From: Hygrocybe punicea
Lineage: Eukaryota > Basidiomycota > Agaricomycetes > Agaricales > Hygrophoraceae
Direction of reading: 5' to 3'
DNA length: 64,000 nucleotides
Assembly (NCBI GenBank): GCA_963556145.1
Contig: OY744472.1
Coordinates: 62,001-126,000 of the forward strand
The position numbers and the translations under genes are program-made. The notes under the pieces are model-generated. The model made no database searches. It saw nothing but the letters and a program-made list of their open reading frames with translations, and was not told the origin of the DNA. Shown here piece after piece: positions 34,350 to 47,712 of the stretch; position 1 is the stretch's first letter; every line of letters starts with the position of its first letter.

Positions 34350-35560
34350 CTATTTGATGCTATGGGATAGAATGTAAGCCATTGAGAAAGAAGAGAGGAG
34401 GAAAATTGCACAGGGATTCTGAAGAGTGGCAATGACAGTAGTATTGTGTGCATCCAGAACAAGAATTCTCCCATCCCCCGTGGGTGAAATTAAGTGAGTC
34501 CCTGACTTGAACTGTGCAAGGCCTTGACTTGCGCATGTGTTAGTGTCATACTGTGCAGCATGCGTCCAGGTGAGATTTGGAAGGCAGTACACATCGAGGC
34601 TGCTCTGCAAGTTGAATATGGCCAGCTGTTTACTGTGCGCCAACACCAAAGCATTACCTCTATTCACGCATAAGCTGTCAGTGTAACAAGGTAGCGATAA
34701 TCAATTGATCTGACATGAAGTGGCAGCCAAGGCTGTCACCGTTGGCAGGGTCAGGACCTTCTTCTTGACTCAAAACCTTTCTAATTAGTAGTTTCCAGGT
34801 TTGAATCGAAAAATGTTTCCTAACAAGGATGCGAATTACAATCCAAGTAGTCATAGTGACGTACACAGACTTACACAATCGCTTTCTCAAGGTATGTGAC
34901 GATAAGCTCAGTGCCATCATTCGTGAACCCAACGAAACGCGGCACAGAATATTCAGATGTTTGGTCTCCCACCGGGTGTTGATGAAGCTTGCCTGAAGAT
35001 GAATCAGTGTGAACCATGCATCACCTGCCTGAAATCTTACCATTTGGATCAACATTCCATAACCTGATGCCATGTTTCCCCTCACCCACAGATGCAAGAC
35101 AGCATGTAACCAGGCAAAAATCCATAGATTCAACAGGAATTTGCAAGATGCCATCCCCGTGAGTTTCAACATCACAAACATCAGAAATTCGTCTCTGTTG
35201 AAGAAGTTGAGCATATACAACAAGAGTTGCGAGAGGCCAGACCCACTGTTTCATTGTGAATGGAATAAACAACAATCTTGCCTCGTGTCGTATCCAAGGC
35301 AATAATGTTATCGGTGATCCAGCAGAGTTCAGATATGCCGCCATGTTCATTGAGGAGACGCAGGGATTGCTGGGGAAAAATGGAAGAAGACAACAGATCA
35401 AAAAGCAGGAGACAACCGGATTCATCTGAACATGCAGTGAGTCACAATACACAATACACACTCAGATAGATAGCATACCTGCCACAGCTAGCAAATCACC
35501 AGATGGCTGTATCTTCAGAGACGTTACAGTGTTTTGGTAATTGGTTCATAGAACCTTGTC
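34350..35560 (-). CDS. WD40-repeat protein (multi-exon, borders approximate)
   Basis: Repeat-like blocks appear in order on the minus strand: TSLKIQPSGDLLAVA, joined by a short intron to DESGCLLLFDLLSS; GGISELCWITDNIIALD then GKIVVYSIHNE; SVGEGKHGIRLWNV, joined by an intron (about 35047-35000) to GKLHQHPVGDQ and VPRFVGFTNDGTELIVTYLE; QTWKLLIRKV; and GNALVLAHSKQLAIFNLQ with SPTGDGRILVLD near the end. These have the spacing and GD/W-D character of beta-propeller blades. WD40 proteins act as scaffolds. The start is not certain, and some blades need introns I could not fix (34860-34680), so the gene may be partly decayed. Confidence 0.55.
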
Positions 35561-36239
35561 GAGTACAAAGCTGGGATGGTTATCCTGATTGAATGTGACT
35601 GGAACGTGAGTGGCTGGGGCTATGGAGAACAATCCTCACCGTCATTCCTCTACGGAGATTTCTCAATAAAAATTGTCTCATCGCGAATTCGGGTTCTGTG
35701 TTTGCAGCTTGGAAGCGAAGATGTTATGTGTCAGGGTCAAGGTCATTTTGTCCTGACTTGCTTTGTTATAATAAATCTTGCTTTGTTCGGGGTCTGTATC
35801 TGAGCAAATTGCTCTGGCACAGGCTTGATAGCCATGAAGCGGTGTCTGCCATCGACGATAGAACAAAGAAGAGGTCCGAGGCTTTGGCGCCTTGAGGATC
35901 AATATCCTTCCCTGTATTTGACATGCAGATCCAGATCCGGATGCGCAAGCGAAAGCTGCGCGCTGAAAGCTGACCAAGGCCGTAATTTATGTGAGCTATG
36001 ATGGATGTACAATGACAATGTACAATTAGGATTTTGGATAGGTCGCATTACTCAACAAAGTAGCTATCATATCCCGGGATGGCCAATCATTCTCATATCT
36101 TGTTAGGATGGGGAATTTCTCTCTAGCCTGATCACCAAATTACATTGAAACGTCCAACTAAGGAATCTCGGCTCACTCACTTGAATTTTTATTTTGTCAA
36201 TGGTTGATGGTGGTTGTTTTGAAATAGGAGAACCACGTA

Positions 36240-36600
36240 TTAGGGATCGGTTGTCAACGTAGTAGTGAATTCGAGCTTGGATAAATTTCTGTTATCATGA
36301 AGTTGACGGCGGCTTTCGAAACCTGGGTACATCACCTGTAGACTCAAATAGACGTCTGGATTCCAATCATTGAGAACTGCTTTTAAGCTGTAGCCTCCAT
36401 GACTCAAGCATCCCACTTGCCCATGGGGCTTGGGAATGATTTTTCTAATCACATCATCTCTGCGGTCGTCTATTTTTCGGGCACCAGTAGAAAGATGATC
36501 TCACGATTTAGACCAACCACTCACCATCACTGTTATCTTGCGGACCTGTGCAACTAAAGGACACAGGGAAAACCGTTCGGGTAATGACTGGGGTGCGATC
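36240..36600 (-). pseudogene. Second copy of the unknown fragment at 33290-33520 (inverted)
   Basis: The minus-strand reading VITRTVFPVSFSCTGPQ, an intron with gtgagt, then RDDVIRKIIPKPHGQ and GCLSHGGYSLKAVLNDW resembles the decayed plus-strand sequence at 33290-33510 at DNA and protein level. It may be the upstream end of the WD40 locus or an independent duplicate. The family is not recognised. Confidence 0.45.
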
Positions 36601-38849
36601 CAGGCTCATAGGATATACAGTTCTCAGGGAGTGCATTCGAGCGAGATTCATTTACAGTCCATCGAACTTGGACTAGTTTGTGCGGGATTTAGACCGAGAT
36701 GTGACAATAGGTAATGCAGGAACTCACCCTGAAAATACAGGTTGAAAGAAACAAAGGTTCAAGTCACTGTGGATTTATTACGGTGCGGCTCTGCCAGTGG
36801 CACTCACCAGTACTCATATTCTTCCATTGTTGCATAATGCCGAGAATCCCGCTTCTCAGAAGACACAGTCGAGGGATGGCCTTGCACCAGAGGGTCATGC
36901 AGGGTCTCTTGGATGCGAAGTCAATCCAGTTACATCACCCCCAGCCAAGTGCGCATGGTCCCCACATTTGATCTTTGGGCTGGAACTGCCATAGCTGACT
37001 TTACCGTTGCTAGAACTATTGCCAACAAACTGCCCAGACCAGGGTCAAACACAGAGTAATATAAAAAGTGCAGAGAATCCATTTCCACTCGTTCCCTCCC
37101 ATGCAGGTTCTTCTCAGAACCCAGAGCAGACGGGTATCAGAAAACCAGGGGAATCTGGAAGCGCGTCCTCTATCTGACTCCAGTCCTGGCTCGATTGGCG
37201 TCCTGAAGATTATGCAGCCATCCGGGTTCATCCCACTTTCTTACCCTTCATTGAGTGGCTAATCGTCTTCTGAATCAGACTTACATCAATCAGCTATCCA
37301 ATGAGCACTTAGATACAGACCTACCTTTCCACAGACAGCCCGATCTAGGTAAAATCGACGTGGTTTCAATGTTGGTAAGATATCACAAGTTGCATTATTG
37401 AATTTCTTCTAATCCACCCATGCAAGTCCAGGCCTCTGAGAGATACCCTATTTTGCTGTCGTATCATGAGGATTGGCTCCTTCAAGAATTTGTAAGACGG
37501 TGCTTGAAAAATACTTTGGCGAAAAGGAGTTGCAAGAGGGCTCAGGGATCGTAGTAGAACTTTACCTTACTGTAGTTGTAATGGTTTCATGCAGGGTCTC
37601 TTGATACAGGAATCCGCCATAGCACAAATATTGTTATAATGGGATCATTTGACCCTACAATATCCTACCACTCTCTATAAAATGATGAATCAATACTTAA
37701 AGGTAAATGTTAAATATGTGCAGGAAAAAGGGTCTTGGGATCATAGCACACCGAGCCAGATGAGATGGGATCCATTCCAGGATGTCATAGATTGGTCGCG
37801 TCACTATTTTCAATACGTGATACAAGGGCAGGCACTAATGGTGGGAAAAACATCAATTTGAAGCTGGTAGCATGTGGAGGCCGAGAACTAAGAGATGTAA
37901 GCAGGTCGGTGGGAGATTTGTAAAACTGTGAATAATATGTGCTCTTAAGTATTTGATACTATGAAGCAGGATTGGGCGAAGAGTGAGGTGGATGCAAGGT
38001 ACGTTACCAGAAAAACTCTCCAAGGCAGCAAGCTCACCAGCATTAGCCTCCATGAGTAGAGCGAGCTTGTTGAGAAGCTCAATGCACTTTGTGCTGAGGT
38101 CATCTCATATGCGTCAAGGTGATGGTCGTTGGCTGGGTTCTTTTTTTCGTTAACTCGCCATCCTTGTCATGCATGCCAAAGTAGTCTCACTTCGCCTTCG
38201 TCCTGTGTGTACTCGATCCAGCAGATAATGTAGCTTGAGGGACTGACAGCAGTTCGAGCGATCATGTCATTATGACGGATTACTCGGGATTTGTTTTGTC
38301 CCTGGTCAAGTCCTGGGCCAGTGGAGGTGAATCCACGGCATAAATCCCAAATCCTAGCTATAAATTGCACTCCTAAACCTTAACGGCAGGGATGCCGCAG
38401 AGACCCCGGAAATTTTTTTATACCCCGACAGCCTAAAACGCCATCATAAACATGATTTCTGGGAAGGGGGTCGGTACTCCCCTTCCAAAACAGACTTTGA
38501 AAATCATAAATATTTTGCTTAAAATAGCAATGTGCCTGTCCGGCACCCCCAAGCAATGTCCGGCACTACAGAGCGATGTCAGTTTATGTGTTGCTCTTCA
38601 GAGACTGAAATCTCAAATGCACAGACGTCCGTATTGGGTTGAAGGGGTTCCATCTCCAACATATGTCTAGGTTTATATGCGTTTATGTTATATGCTGTGG
38701 ATTCGCTTCCAGTACCAGTCAAGTACTAGTCAGGTACTGGACAAGTACTGGTTAATGTATTTGGGACTCTACAAATACTAAATGTGTGATTGCCTTTCGA
38801 GTTTCTCTGAATTCAAATTCAAATTTCAAACATTTTATTGACTTTGAGA
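36601..38849. other. No gene recognised
   Basis: About 2.2 kb without convincing exons. At about 38708-38757 there is a cluster of AAGTACTGGT-type repeats (CCAGTACCAGTCAAGTACTA, CAGGTACTGGACAAGTACTG), and a GTCCGGCAC repeat pair lies near 38537/38560. The 8 bases just before 38850 (CTTTGAGA) are the target duplication of the next element. Confidence 0.4.
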
Positions 38850-40054
38850 TAGTGTTGCCACGGCTCGGTCCGGAACCGTTAGCCGTTGGAGCCGGACCGA
38901 TAATTAGCTGAGCCGAGCCGTTCACTCAGCTAACGGTTAAACCTCGGCTTAGCCATGGCTAGCCATTATTAGCCGTTACCAAATACCCAAATTAGGAAAT
39001 TTAGGTATCCAGTGTGTTTGCTGGCTTCAACGTCACTTGGATAACCTGTCTGCTGCCTCCCACACCCCACTAACATGTCCAGCCGCATTTTGTGAGTTTT
39101 TCAGGTGTTGATCACTGGTATGTGCACCTGTTTTTTCTTTTTCTTTTTGCGTATCTCCACGTAGCCTACTTTTATGTACATGTATATGAAAAAAATGAAA
39201 TATACCTACTTATATGCACCTTCCGAGGCACCTGTGAAAGGGTGAGTGTGGCGCACAGGTCAATTGACGTGGCTATATATTTGCAAGGTGGGCCGGGCAG
39301 CAAGGAGAGGGGCAGACTCATCCTCATTTCCTTTCTGTTGCTCCTGCCCTGTCCATCGTCATTGGCCTCGTCGGCTGTCATTGTCGTTATGGTCCTTGTG
39401 TTCACCTCGCGAATGCCATGCATGCGTCAATTGACATGGCCATACCCATTCGCGAGGTGGTGGTTGGCTCAGGGAGGCAGTGGGGCAGGGATATGGGGAG
39501 AGGGGTGGGGACTTCTCATCTTCATTCCCCTTCCCTCGTTCCCCAAATCCTCCTCCATGCCCATGCCCCTGCCCAAGTCCAAGCCGTCCATGTCCATATA
39601 TCCAGACATGTCTAGCCTCAGGAGCACACTGGATCCAGGCAAAAACGCCTGCTCATCAACATCGGCCAGCATACGTGCTGTATACGAACTATCCCGAATC
39701 AGTAGCGGGTAGCCCATACAATCCGACACGAACCTACTCTCAAAACAATGAGACAACGGTGCCCCCCTCCCACTTGATATCCTCCCCAACAACAGCCTGA
39801 AAGAAACGACTCACTCATCAGGGTCGGCTGCCAGCCCCATCTGGCATGCAATGTTTACCATTTCGCTGACCTGTGCATGCAATATACATGTGACCAGATA
39901 ATTCAGATCCAATGGGGCACTGGCCTCATGGACGGACAACGATTGTGCGGACAACGCAAACAAATACGCAGGCGACGACTCTTTCTTTATCCAATGTTGC
40001 CGCCGGCCCCGCCGCTGCCGTGATGTTGGCCGTGACTGTGGTTGTGACCGATCA

Positions 40055-40294
<240 letters not shown>

Positions 40295-40344
40295 TTACAA
40301 ATGTTACAAATTCAGACGAGCCTCACATGTGGATAAAACACATC

Positions 40345-40761
40345 TCACCATACAACAATTCTCATCTTCTCAAGCCCTTCCTTCGCGGCCTCGTTCCTCG
40401 CGGCCTTCTTAGTACCGCCCCTTCCATGTCCAAAGAACTCCCCATTGATGATGACACGGACCGTCCAAAGCGGTGTCATCTTTGTCCCTTTGCCCTCGCC
40501 GGGGCCATCCGAATACACCCATTCCACCATGCATTGTTGCTTCTGCAAGTATTGGTTGAACAATGCGAGCTGCCCAATGGTGGACGTGAGGGGGGCCTTT
40601 AAGTGGATAGTGCGATCATGCAGGAGTGGTCGAGGACGGAGGAGGGGAAGGTGATGGGGTTGGGAGAGCGGGGAGGCCATGCTGAATGCGCATGACCCGA
40701 TGGCATAGGGTTGAAAGAGTGGTCTGAGCCATAGTTTAACAGCTTCGAGGCCTTGGTCCAT
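40345..40761 (-). CDS. Double-stranded-RNA-binding domain protein (exon)
   Basis: An ORF from ATG 40761 encodes ~138 residues. Residues ~65-132 fit the DRBM fold: helix 1 ALFNQYLQKQ, strands VEWVYSDGPG and LWTVRVIINGEFFG, and helix 2 with the RNA-contacting GTKKAARNEAAKEGLEKM. The stop follows directly after an IVVW that overlaps a GT donor (about 40352), so the gene may continue in further exons or have been cut by capture. The region upstream (41046-40795) may hold earlier exons, but the frame is not continuous. It lies wholly inside the hAT-type element. Dicer partners, Argonaute cofactors and RNase III proteins use such domains. Confidence 0.7.
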   Translation of the reverse strand: MDQGLEAVKLWLRPLFQPYAIGSCAFSMASPLSQPHHLPLLRPRPLLHDRTIHLKAPLTSTIGQLALFNQYLQKQQCMVEWVYSDGPGEGKGTKMTPLWTVRVIINGEFFGHGRGGTKKAARNEAAKEGLEKMRIVVW

Positions 40762-41807
40762 GTAGAGGCCCCCAACATATGACTTTGATGAAAGTTAATA
40801 TTGACACTGATACCGAGCTGGCCAAGTGCATAGGCAGGTGACAAATGCAGACTGACCTCGAAAACGTCCGCTGAGGAGACTGGTGGTGAGCTTGACAGCG
40901 AGATGTAGAGTGCAGACGTACCTTGGATATTCGTTGACGCCTGGAGTGTGATTGCTTGAGCGGGATGCAGATGCAATCTCGCAAAGTGCTTGAACCCACC
41001 CGCATTCCAAATCCTCCTCCAGGCGGAAATGCCTGCTCATCAACATCCGCCGGCATACGTGCCGGTGAACGCAGCAGCCGTAGCGGCAAAGAAGCTGGTG
41101 GTGGTTGGTGGTGGTGGTGGTGCCTGAACTTGCGAGCCCGAGTTTGAGGTCCCGGTTGCAGAGTGTTGGGATGTGGCCGTTTTACCGTTGTGCATAGCTA
41201 GACAGATCTTCGTTAGTAAAATGAAAGAAGAAAAAAACTTACCAAGGCAGCAGAGGTGGGTACACGACCCTCCGCTATGTCTGGGACTGGCATGCGTCAC
41301 TTGTCGTCGCTGCTGGCACTGCTGTTGCCGTCGTTGCCACTGCTGCTGTTTGCCGTCGCCGTGGTCAATGGTCATTGCTGCTGCTGTCCAGGCGGCTGTT
41401 GCCTCGAGATAATTTGTGCTGTAATCAGAAATAAGTTGGTCGTAAAAAAAAACAAAGATTGAAGAAAAGACATAACGGGAGCCTGAGTGGGCACGTTGCC
41501 GCTTCATTCCTCACCCCTCTGCTGGTCGCCGTTGGCCTTTGTTTTGGGTTGGCCTGCGTTGTCGTGAGCTGGCTGTGGCTGTTGGCGTCAGGCAATGCTG
41601 GTGGTGTCACTGGTGTGCTCCGCATGTTTGTGTGGTGAGATTGGTGACCTTGGTGGTTGTCCACTATTAATTTCCTTTTTTGGACGGCTAACCGCAGTTT
41701 AGCCATTCCACAACGGTCCGGTCCGGCTAACAACCCATATATGGGTTAGCCATTGTTAGCCGTAGCCGAGCCGAGCCAGACCGAGTCGTGGCAACACTAC
41801 TTTGAGA

Positions 41808-42179
41808 GACTTGAAAGAATCAAATGGAGTAGATTTTTGAAAAGCTTAGAAATTCAGATTAGGAGATTCTTCAATATGATACCAAATGCCAAATGAGAGT
41901 ATTTGGGAAATTGATATTTGCTATATGATTCCAGATTCTTCACAAGTTATGAAAAAATTGGAATTTTTTGGAATCTACATATGACCTTTTGATAGTTATT
42001 TCTAATTCTCAAAAGGTGTGGAAAAATATGAACTTCAGTAATGTATTTGGATATATATTTCACAAGTCCTAAATGTAGTCTTTTGTTTTGTATGGGTAAT
42101 TTATTTGTGTAACCCCCAAAGGCCTTTTTGTGCCTAGTGGCTAATTTAAGCACAGCGTGCTTATTGCTTATTGAACTTT
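41808..42179. other. AT-rich spacer, no gene recognised
   Basis: 372 bp of AT-rich sequence between two mobile elements. No exon or repeat was identified. Confidence 0.5.
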
Positions 42180-42181
42180 TA

Positions 42182-42743
42182 CAGCGTTTTCGGAAATCCT
42201 TGTCGCGCGTGAAAAATTAAAATTAAAATAAATAATCCGGGTGGCTGAAGATACAGAGTCGGGCAATTGCCATAGTAGGGTAGCACATCATGTGACTTTG
42301 AATTATTTTGCTTGAAAAGACTACTGATATGTACATTGTAAATTCAATGGGACATATATAAGACATTTAACATGTAGTAAAATTAGAATGACATCCATTG
42401 AATGTTTCTGTCAACTCAAATTATTATTATTAGTTTTTTATTCAAGGAGGAGGTGTGGTTTTCTGCTGTAACATCACATCACCTGAATAAAAGCTAAAAA
42501 TAATAATTTTAGTTGACAGAAACATTCAATGGATGTCATTCTAATTTTACTACATGTTAAATGTCTTATATATGTCCCATTGAATTTACAATGTACATAT
42601 CAGTAGTCTTTTCAAGCAAAATAATTCAAAGTCACATGATGTGCTACCCTACTACGGCAATTGCCCGACTCTGTACCTTCAGACACCCGGATTATTTTTT
42701 TTAATTTTTTTTTCACACGCGACAAGGATTTCTGAAAACGCTG
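42182..42743. mobile_element. 562-bp foldback MITE with TA duplication
   Basis: Arms of ~260 bp, nearly identical, run from CAGCGTTTTCRGAAATCCTT at each end to a ~60-bp loop around 42460. TA flanks the element (42180-42181, 42744-42745), fitting Tc1/mariner mobilisation. There is no coding sequence. A transcript across it would form a long, almost perfect hairpin. Confidence 0.85.
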
Positions 42744-42780
42744 TAAAGCTTTTTTGAGCTTAAAAAAGCACAAAAAGACC

Positions 42781-42985
42781 CAGGCTCCTACCAAGCCTTG
42801 CTAAGAGGGTGAGGGATGATATCCTAGTGGCCGGGAAACTTCCGTATATTAAATGTCCGATATGAGCAAATATGAGTCTCCGACCAAATTGGACCAATTA
42901 TAAATTTATAATTTCAAACTCCTAACTCTTAATCTCTTGACCCTCTCAGCAGCGGCTTGCACAAAACGTAAGTAAACAAAGCACG
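42781..42985 (+). repeat. Left terminal inverted repeat of the RecQ/DUF6589 element
   Basis: Contains an outer motif CAAGCCTTGCTAAGAGGGTG (~42792) and an inner inverted motif GACCCTCTCAGCAGCGGCTT (~42938), so each terminus is itself an imperfect hairpin ~165 bp across. The same design recurs at the right end. Confidence 0.75.
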
Positions 42986-43086
42986 CCACAATTCTGTTAA
43001 GTCCCGAAATAGAGTACACATAAAAATCAATAGAGCACATAAAAATCCATGGAGTACACATAAAAATTAATGCTTCCCCCCTAATC

Positions 43087-45163
43087 ATGTCCCTAAAATC
43101 ATCCACACACATTCCTTTATTACAACAAATCCGAGACACGACACAAAAACAATTTGGACAGATCCCTTGCCTCTGGCAGGTCAGGGTGGTCCAAGCTATC
43201 CTACAACGCGACAAGGATATTATCCTTACAGCAGCAATGGGCTCAGGCAAAACTCTCACCTTCTGGATGCCACTCCTGTTAGACATGGACAGTATACAAA
43301 TTATCTGCATGCCCCTGAACATCCTTGGGACCTTGAATATCCAGTCACTTGCCAGACATGGCATCCAAGCTATTACTGTCACAGCAGAGAATGCAACAGC
43401 CCAGACATTTCGGGTATGTTAGCATATCATACAGGCACCTGCTGACATCTAAACACACTGGCAGGATATTGCTAATATGCGTTACCGTGCCATCTTGACT
43501 AACATTGAGACATTGATGAAGCCAAACTGGGGCTTTGCAAGTCTCTGGAAAGACCGCCTGTTCCTGAGCAAACTCCTCAGCATCACCTTTGAAGAGGGAC
43601 ACTGTATCAGCAAATGGGCTGGGTTCCATCAGGATTATAAACAGGTGGAGAGACTACGATACCTCCTTCCCAACACTGTACAGTTCTACATAGTATCCGC
43701 CACCTTGCTGACGCTAGTGCTCCATGATGTAATGGATGCACTGCAAATACGTCCCCAGAATCTCCATTTAGTGCATTGCTCAAACAACTGGCCTAACATT
43801 GCTCTCACCATTCGAGAAATTACCCACCCAGCCAACAGCTTCCTTGAGCTTGTGTTCCTCGTGCCAGAGAATCCTCCCCCCGATTGGAAGCCCCCCAAAT
43901 TCCTCATCTTTTTTGATGACATCGCCGAGTCCATACGTGCGGCCAAGTTTCTAAAGAGTCGATTACCGCATCACTTGTGCAACATGATCCAGTGGTTCAA
44001 CTCTGAGATGTCACCTGAGTATCGGGAACAAGGCTGCGCAGACTTGAAAGAGGGACATACGTGGGGCCTTCTCTGCACAGACTCATTTGGAATGGTGGGC
44101 CTGGACCATTAAATCCGTTTGACTCCAGTCAGCCCTAACAGAGACTGAGCAGGGTGTTGACTTGCCAGACATTGCCCTCGTCATACAATGGAGGGTTACA
44201 TGTGATATGTGCACCCTCTGGCAGCGTTTTGGTCGAGCCGGTCGCCTCTTCTCAATACAAGCCATGGCCATCTTGTTTGCAGAGCCGAAATATTTTGACG
44301 TGCATCTGGAAAAAAAAGAATCTAAGAAACGGAAGGCAGAGGCAAGATTGGACCACAACAAAGGAACCAAAAGGCCGAGGAATAACCAGGTAACATTACA
44401 CTCCAATACAATTGAAAGCTTGACTGAAAGCTTGACTGACGAACAATTGCAATCTCTGTACAAACGAGAGAATGGCAAGACTGCAATGGCTGTCATGACC
44501 AGAGGTCGTGTGAAGGAAAAAGATAAAGTGGTGGAAACCGTCGTGGAACACTATGTGAACGTGAAGACGTGCATGTACCTTCTGTGCTACCGCAAACCAT
44601 TGCGGATCCACTTCGGCAATGGTGGCATTAGTGAGTTGACCAACCGAACGGTAAGGCGTACGTGGGCTCACTATTACATAAAAGCATCTCAACACATCCA
44701 GTGCTGACCAGACTTGGATGCTGGTTGCCCACATTGTGCCCTCATTGCTGCCCTCATCTGCTGTGAGCTTTGCAATCCCGACTTCTTCATGGACCTTGTG
44801 AAGGTAGACCCCCATCTGCGACCTAAACAGCAACTGGCTCGATCTCGCCTCAGTGATTACAAGGCTGAACAGCGCAACCTCAACCTTTTCTGGACGATAC
44901 ACAAGTTCCATAGAACCAAAACAGCCGAACGTTTCGGGCATGCAGTGTTGCAAGACATGGGTCCCAGTATGATCATGAACGACGACGTCCTCCAGCGCAT
45001 GGTCAACGCTGTGCACCACGGCAAGGTTGGTGAGCAATTGATTTGTGAAACGCGTTGGGTTTTTGCTTGGACATATGGCAAGGAGGTCATCTCCATCATC
45101 AAGCGCTTCCATCCTGCACCTTCCGCCAATCCGTTCGCCACCAGGACACCTCTGCAACCATGA
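43087..45163 (+). CDS. RecQ-like DEAD/DEAH-box helicase
   Basis: Four exons (43087-43413, 43465-44094, 44153-44621, 44712-45163) join in frame to ~625 residues. Helicase motifs in order are AAMGSGKT (Walker A), PLNILGTLNIQSL (Ia), FEEGHCISKWAGF (motif II, with EEGH in place of the usual DEAH), VSATLL (III), TDSFGMGVDLPDI (created by splicing at 44095-44152) and WQRFGRAGRL (VI). A Cys-rich module AGCPHCA...CCELC follows at the C-terminus, as in other mushroom RecQ-like repeats. Motif II D-to-E and A-to-G changes may lower ATPase activity. No stop or frameshift is seen, so the gene appears intact. It lies inside the TIR element, convergent with the DUF6589 gene. Confidence 0.8.
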
Positions 45164-45551
45164 ACCCAGGTAGAGCATCTAGAGTCTCACAGTGTGCTTA
45201 CCAGCCCTCTCACGACAACAACAAAATGGCGCAACAAGTGTAGTGCCTGCAACACTGAAGGCCATATCGGTGAGTGACCATTCTCCCAAGACTTTTGGTT
45301 ATTGATGTGGCGACGCAGCGAGTAACAGGAAATTTCCCATGCATCCTTCCCAAGCTACGCTGCGCTCCAACGCTGAAAACATACCACCTGCATTATTGGT
45401 TGAACACCCTAACTTAGCTGTGAACGATGACCCGCCAATCGAACCAATCATTCTGGAGCCTGGTGAGTTACACCAGCACCTCACATGCTTGTATTCATGC
45501 CGTATCTTTGCCAGCTGGAAACTTTATCAGAGAAATAGCTCCCAAGCATTT
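45164..45551. other. Spacer between the convergent genes
   Basis: 388 bp between the two stop codons. No exon or terminator-like structure stands out. Confidence 0.4.
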
Positions 45552-47712
45552 CTATGCGAAATGATCTATTCGGAAATCGCCCATTACATCATCCTCTTCC
45601 ACTGTGTCATCAACCTCGGCTTCGCCCCCTTCCCCTTCATCCGTAGATACGTCTGTCTGTAATAAGCGCGTCAGCCCCTTGTTTAACGCATCAGGAACAA
45701 TATATGATGCTTTGCGGCCCGCCTGATGAACATTTGTTCCGTGGGTCTCCATGTACGTGCCAAGAACTTGAAAGGTTTTCTGCATATTGGGCGGTGTATG
45801 TCTAGTCGTCAAGCCACCAACTTGTAAATTACTCTCGATGTTAGCATGACATGTGTGATAAACTTCAATCAGCGACGATTCTGTGATGACCTGTTCCTTT
45901 GTATAGTTAGAAAAGCTGCCACCGAAGATAACCTTTGGCGTGTTAGCCTGCCTGTGTTAGCCCTGCCCACAGTGCTCACCTTTTTCTTCAAATTATGATA
46001 TTCCTGCACCCAATCTGGTGCCCTGAAACTACCCTCTCGACCAGTTGGATTCACGAGGCTGTTGTAGTGGATAGCATGGCTGAGAGGTTTAGGAAAATGA
46101 AAGTGGAGATCATAGAGATGCTTGCACATGTGCGCCACATATTTGTGCTTCCCAGTTGCCTTGAATATTGCAATCCAGGGTGGAAACACAGTCTCCAACC
46201 GGCCAATGTCCCTGTAGTTCATAGTGTGTGTGAGCTCCTCATAGAGCAGGAAGAGTCAGTGCATCAAGAGAATGTTCTCGCGCTGTCCATCATGTTCAGT
46301 GTCAGGTTGGCACCTCAAGTTGAATATACAAATGTCTGTGCCATGGTCAGACCCTGCGACGTACTTGGTAATGATAACATTGGCAATGGCATGTATTTGA
46401 GCTTGTGTGGGATTACTTGCCGCAAATTTCTCAAGGGAAACCCATTCCAGATTAACTTTTCTCAGCTCCACCTGCCATGCATCCAGTCGCACTGCCACAC
46501 CATCCTGGGTGATGACTTCATGCATCCATCGAAAGCCAGGATTGGAACCTATTTTGCTGGTTTCCTTGGGTCGATGCAGAGCTACAAAATGCATGAGACT
46601 GTTGTCATTGTCACAAGCTACCTTTTTTTCCAGAAATATACGCCAAAGTGCATCAGCACACACCATCTTCAGGTGAAAGAAACCCATGACAAATGTTACA
46701 AACTGAAATCGCAGAGTCGCGGTGGTTTCGATGGAATGATGGTCGATGAGCGTGTCAACACGTTCACCTGTACCAAGATCACCAAAGAAAAGGACCATGA
46801 ATTCACTGATATCGATGCTAGATGGTCTGTTCATGCTGGCAATGCTGTCAGGACATTGGCCAATGCCACCCTGTGTGATCAGGTTCATGATGGCCTGGAT
46901 GTTTCCAGATACCTTCAACTGATTGATGTCCATCACTCGGGCAGGTGCATGTCGCATTTTGACAACAGGGATCTTGTTGATGAAATCCGGTAGGTCATTG
47001 ATGGGTTGAAACTGGGTGAAGTATTTGGGTCCATACAGACAAAGGTCTCGATAGAAAATCCACGAATTAAAATGATCACGTCGAGTGAGACCGGATGGGT
47101 GCAGGGTTTCAGGATGGATGCTGAAGAACCATTGATAGTGGTGGATAGGATCGACTTTTGGGATATCCAAATGAGGATTGAGTGGGAAACTATCCCACAG
47201 TGTGTGAGCACTTCAAGTGCTTGACGGTAACACCATGCTCTAGATAGGTGAGTGTTCTGGAAGTTAGGTGTGTCAACGTGTTGCCAGGAGTTTCAACAGT
47301 GGGGACATTTGTTTTGAAATTGATGTCGAAATTGTCATAAGTGTAGGCCACAAGAAGACTCTTCCCCATGTCGCGAAGAGTATGGTATGTTTCTGCAGAG
47401 AGCAACTTGATGGCAGTATTGATGGTATTGACAGATATCGAACAACCCATGTGTGCCAAGGACTGGATGACTTTTTGAGGAGTGTTGCACAAATGCAAAA
47501 AGATTCCGAAGACACTTTGAAGTAGGTTGTATTTCTGGTTCGTGCTCTGCATCATAATGCTGATAATGCATGTCACCTTGTAGAGAATTGATCTGAGTAG
47601 CAGCTAAATGACTATGAACCTCACGCACCACAGTGAGTATCATTTTGCGCTGTTGCTTTGTTTTAACCCTGGGGTCCTTTTCTTCAACTGCAGACTGTGA
47701 TGCCGAGTCAAT

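Noticed and set aside
44095..44112. Premature stop in the RecQ-like helicase
   Set aside because: A 58-nt intron removes it and restores the conserved DSFGMGVDLPDI segment.
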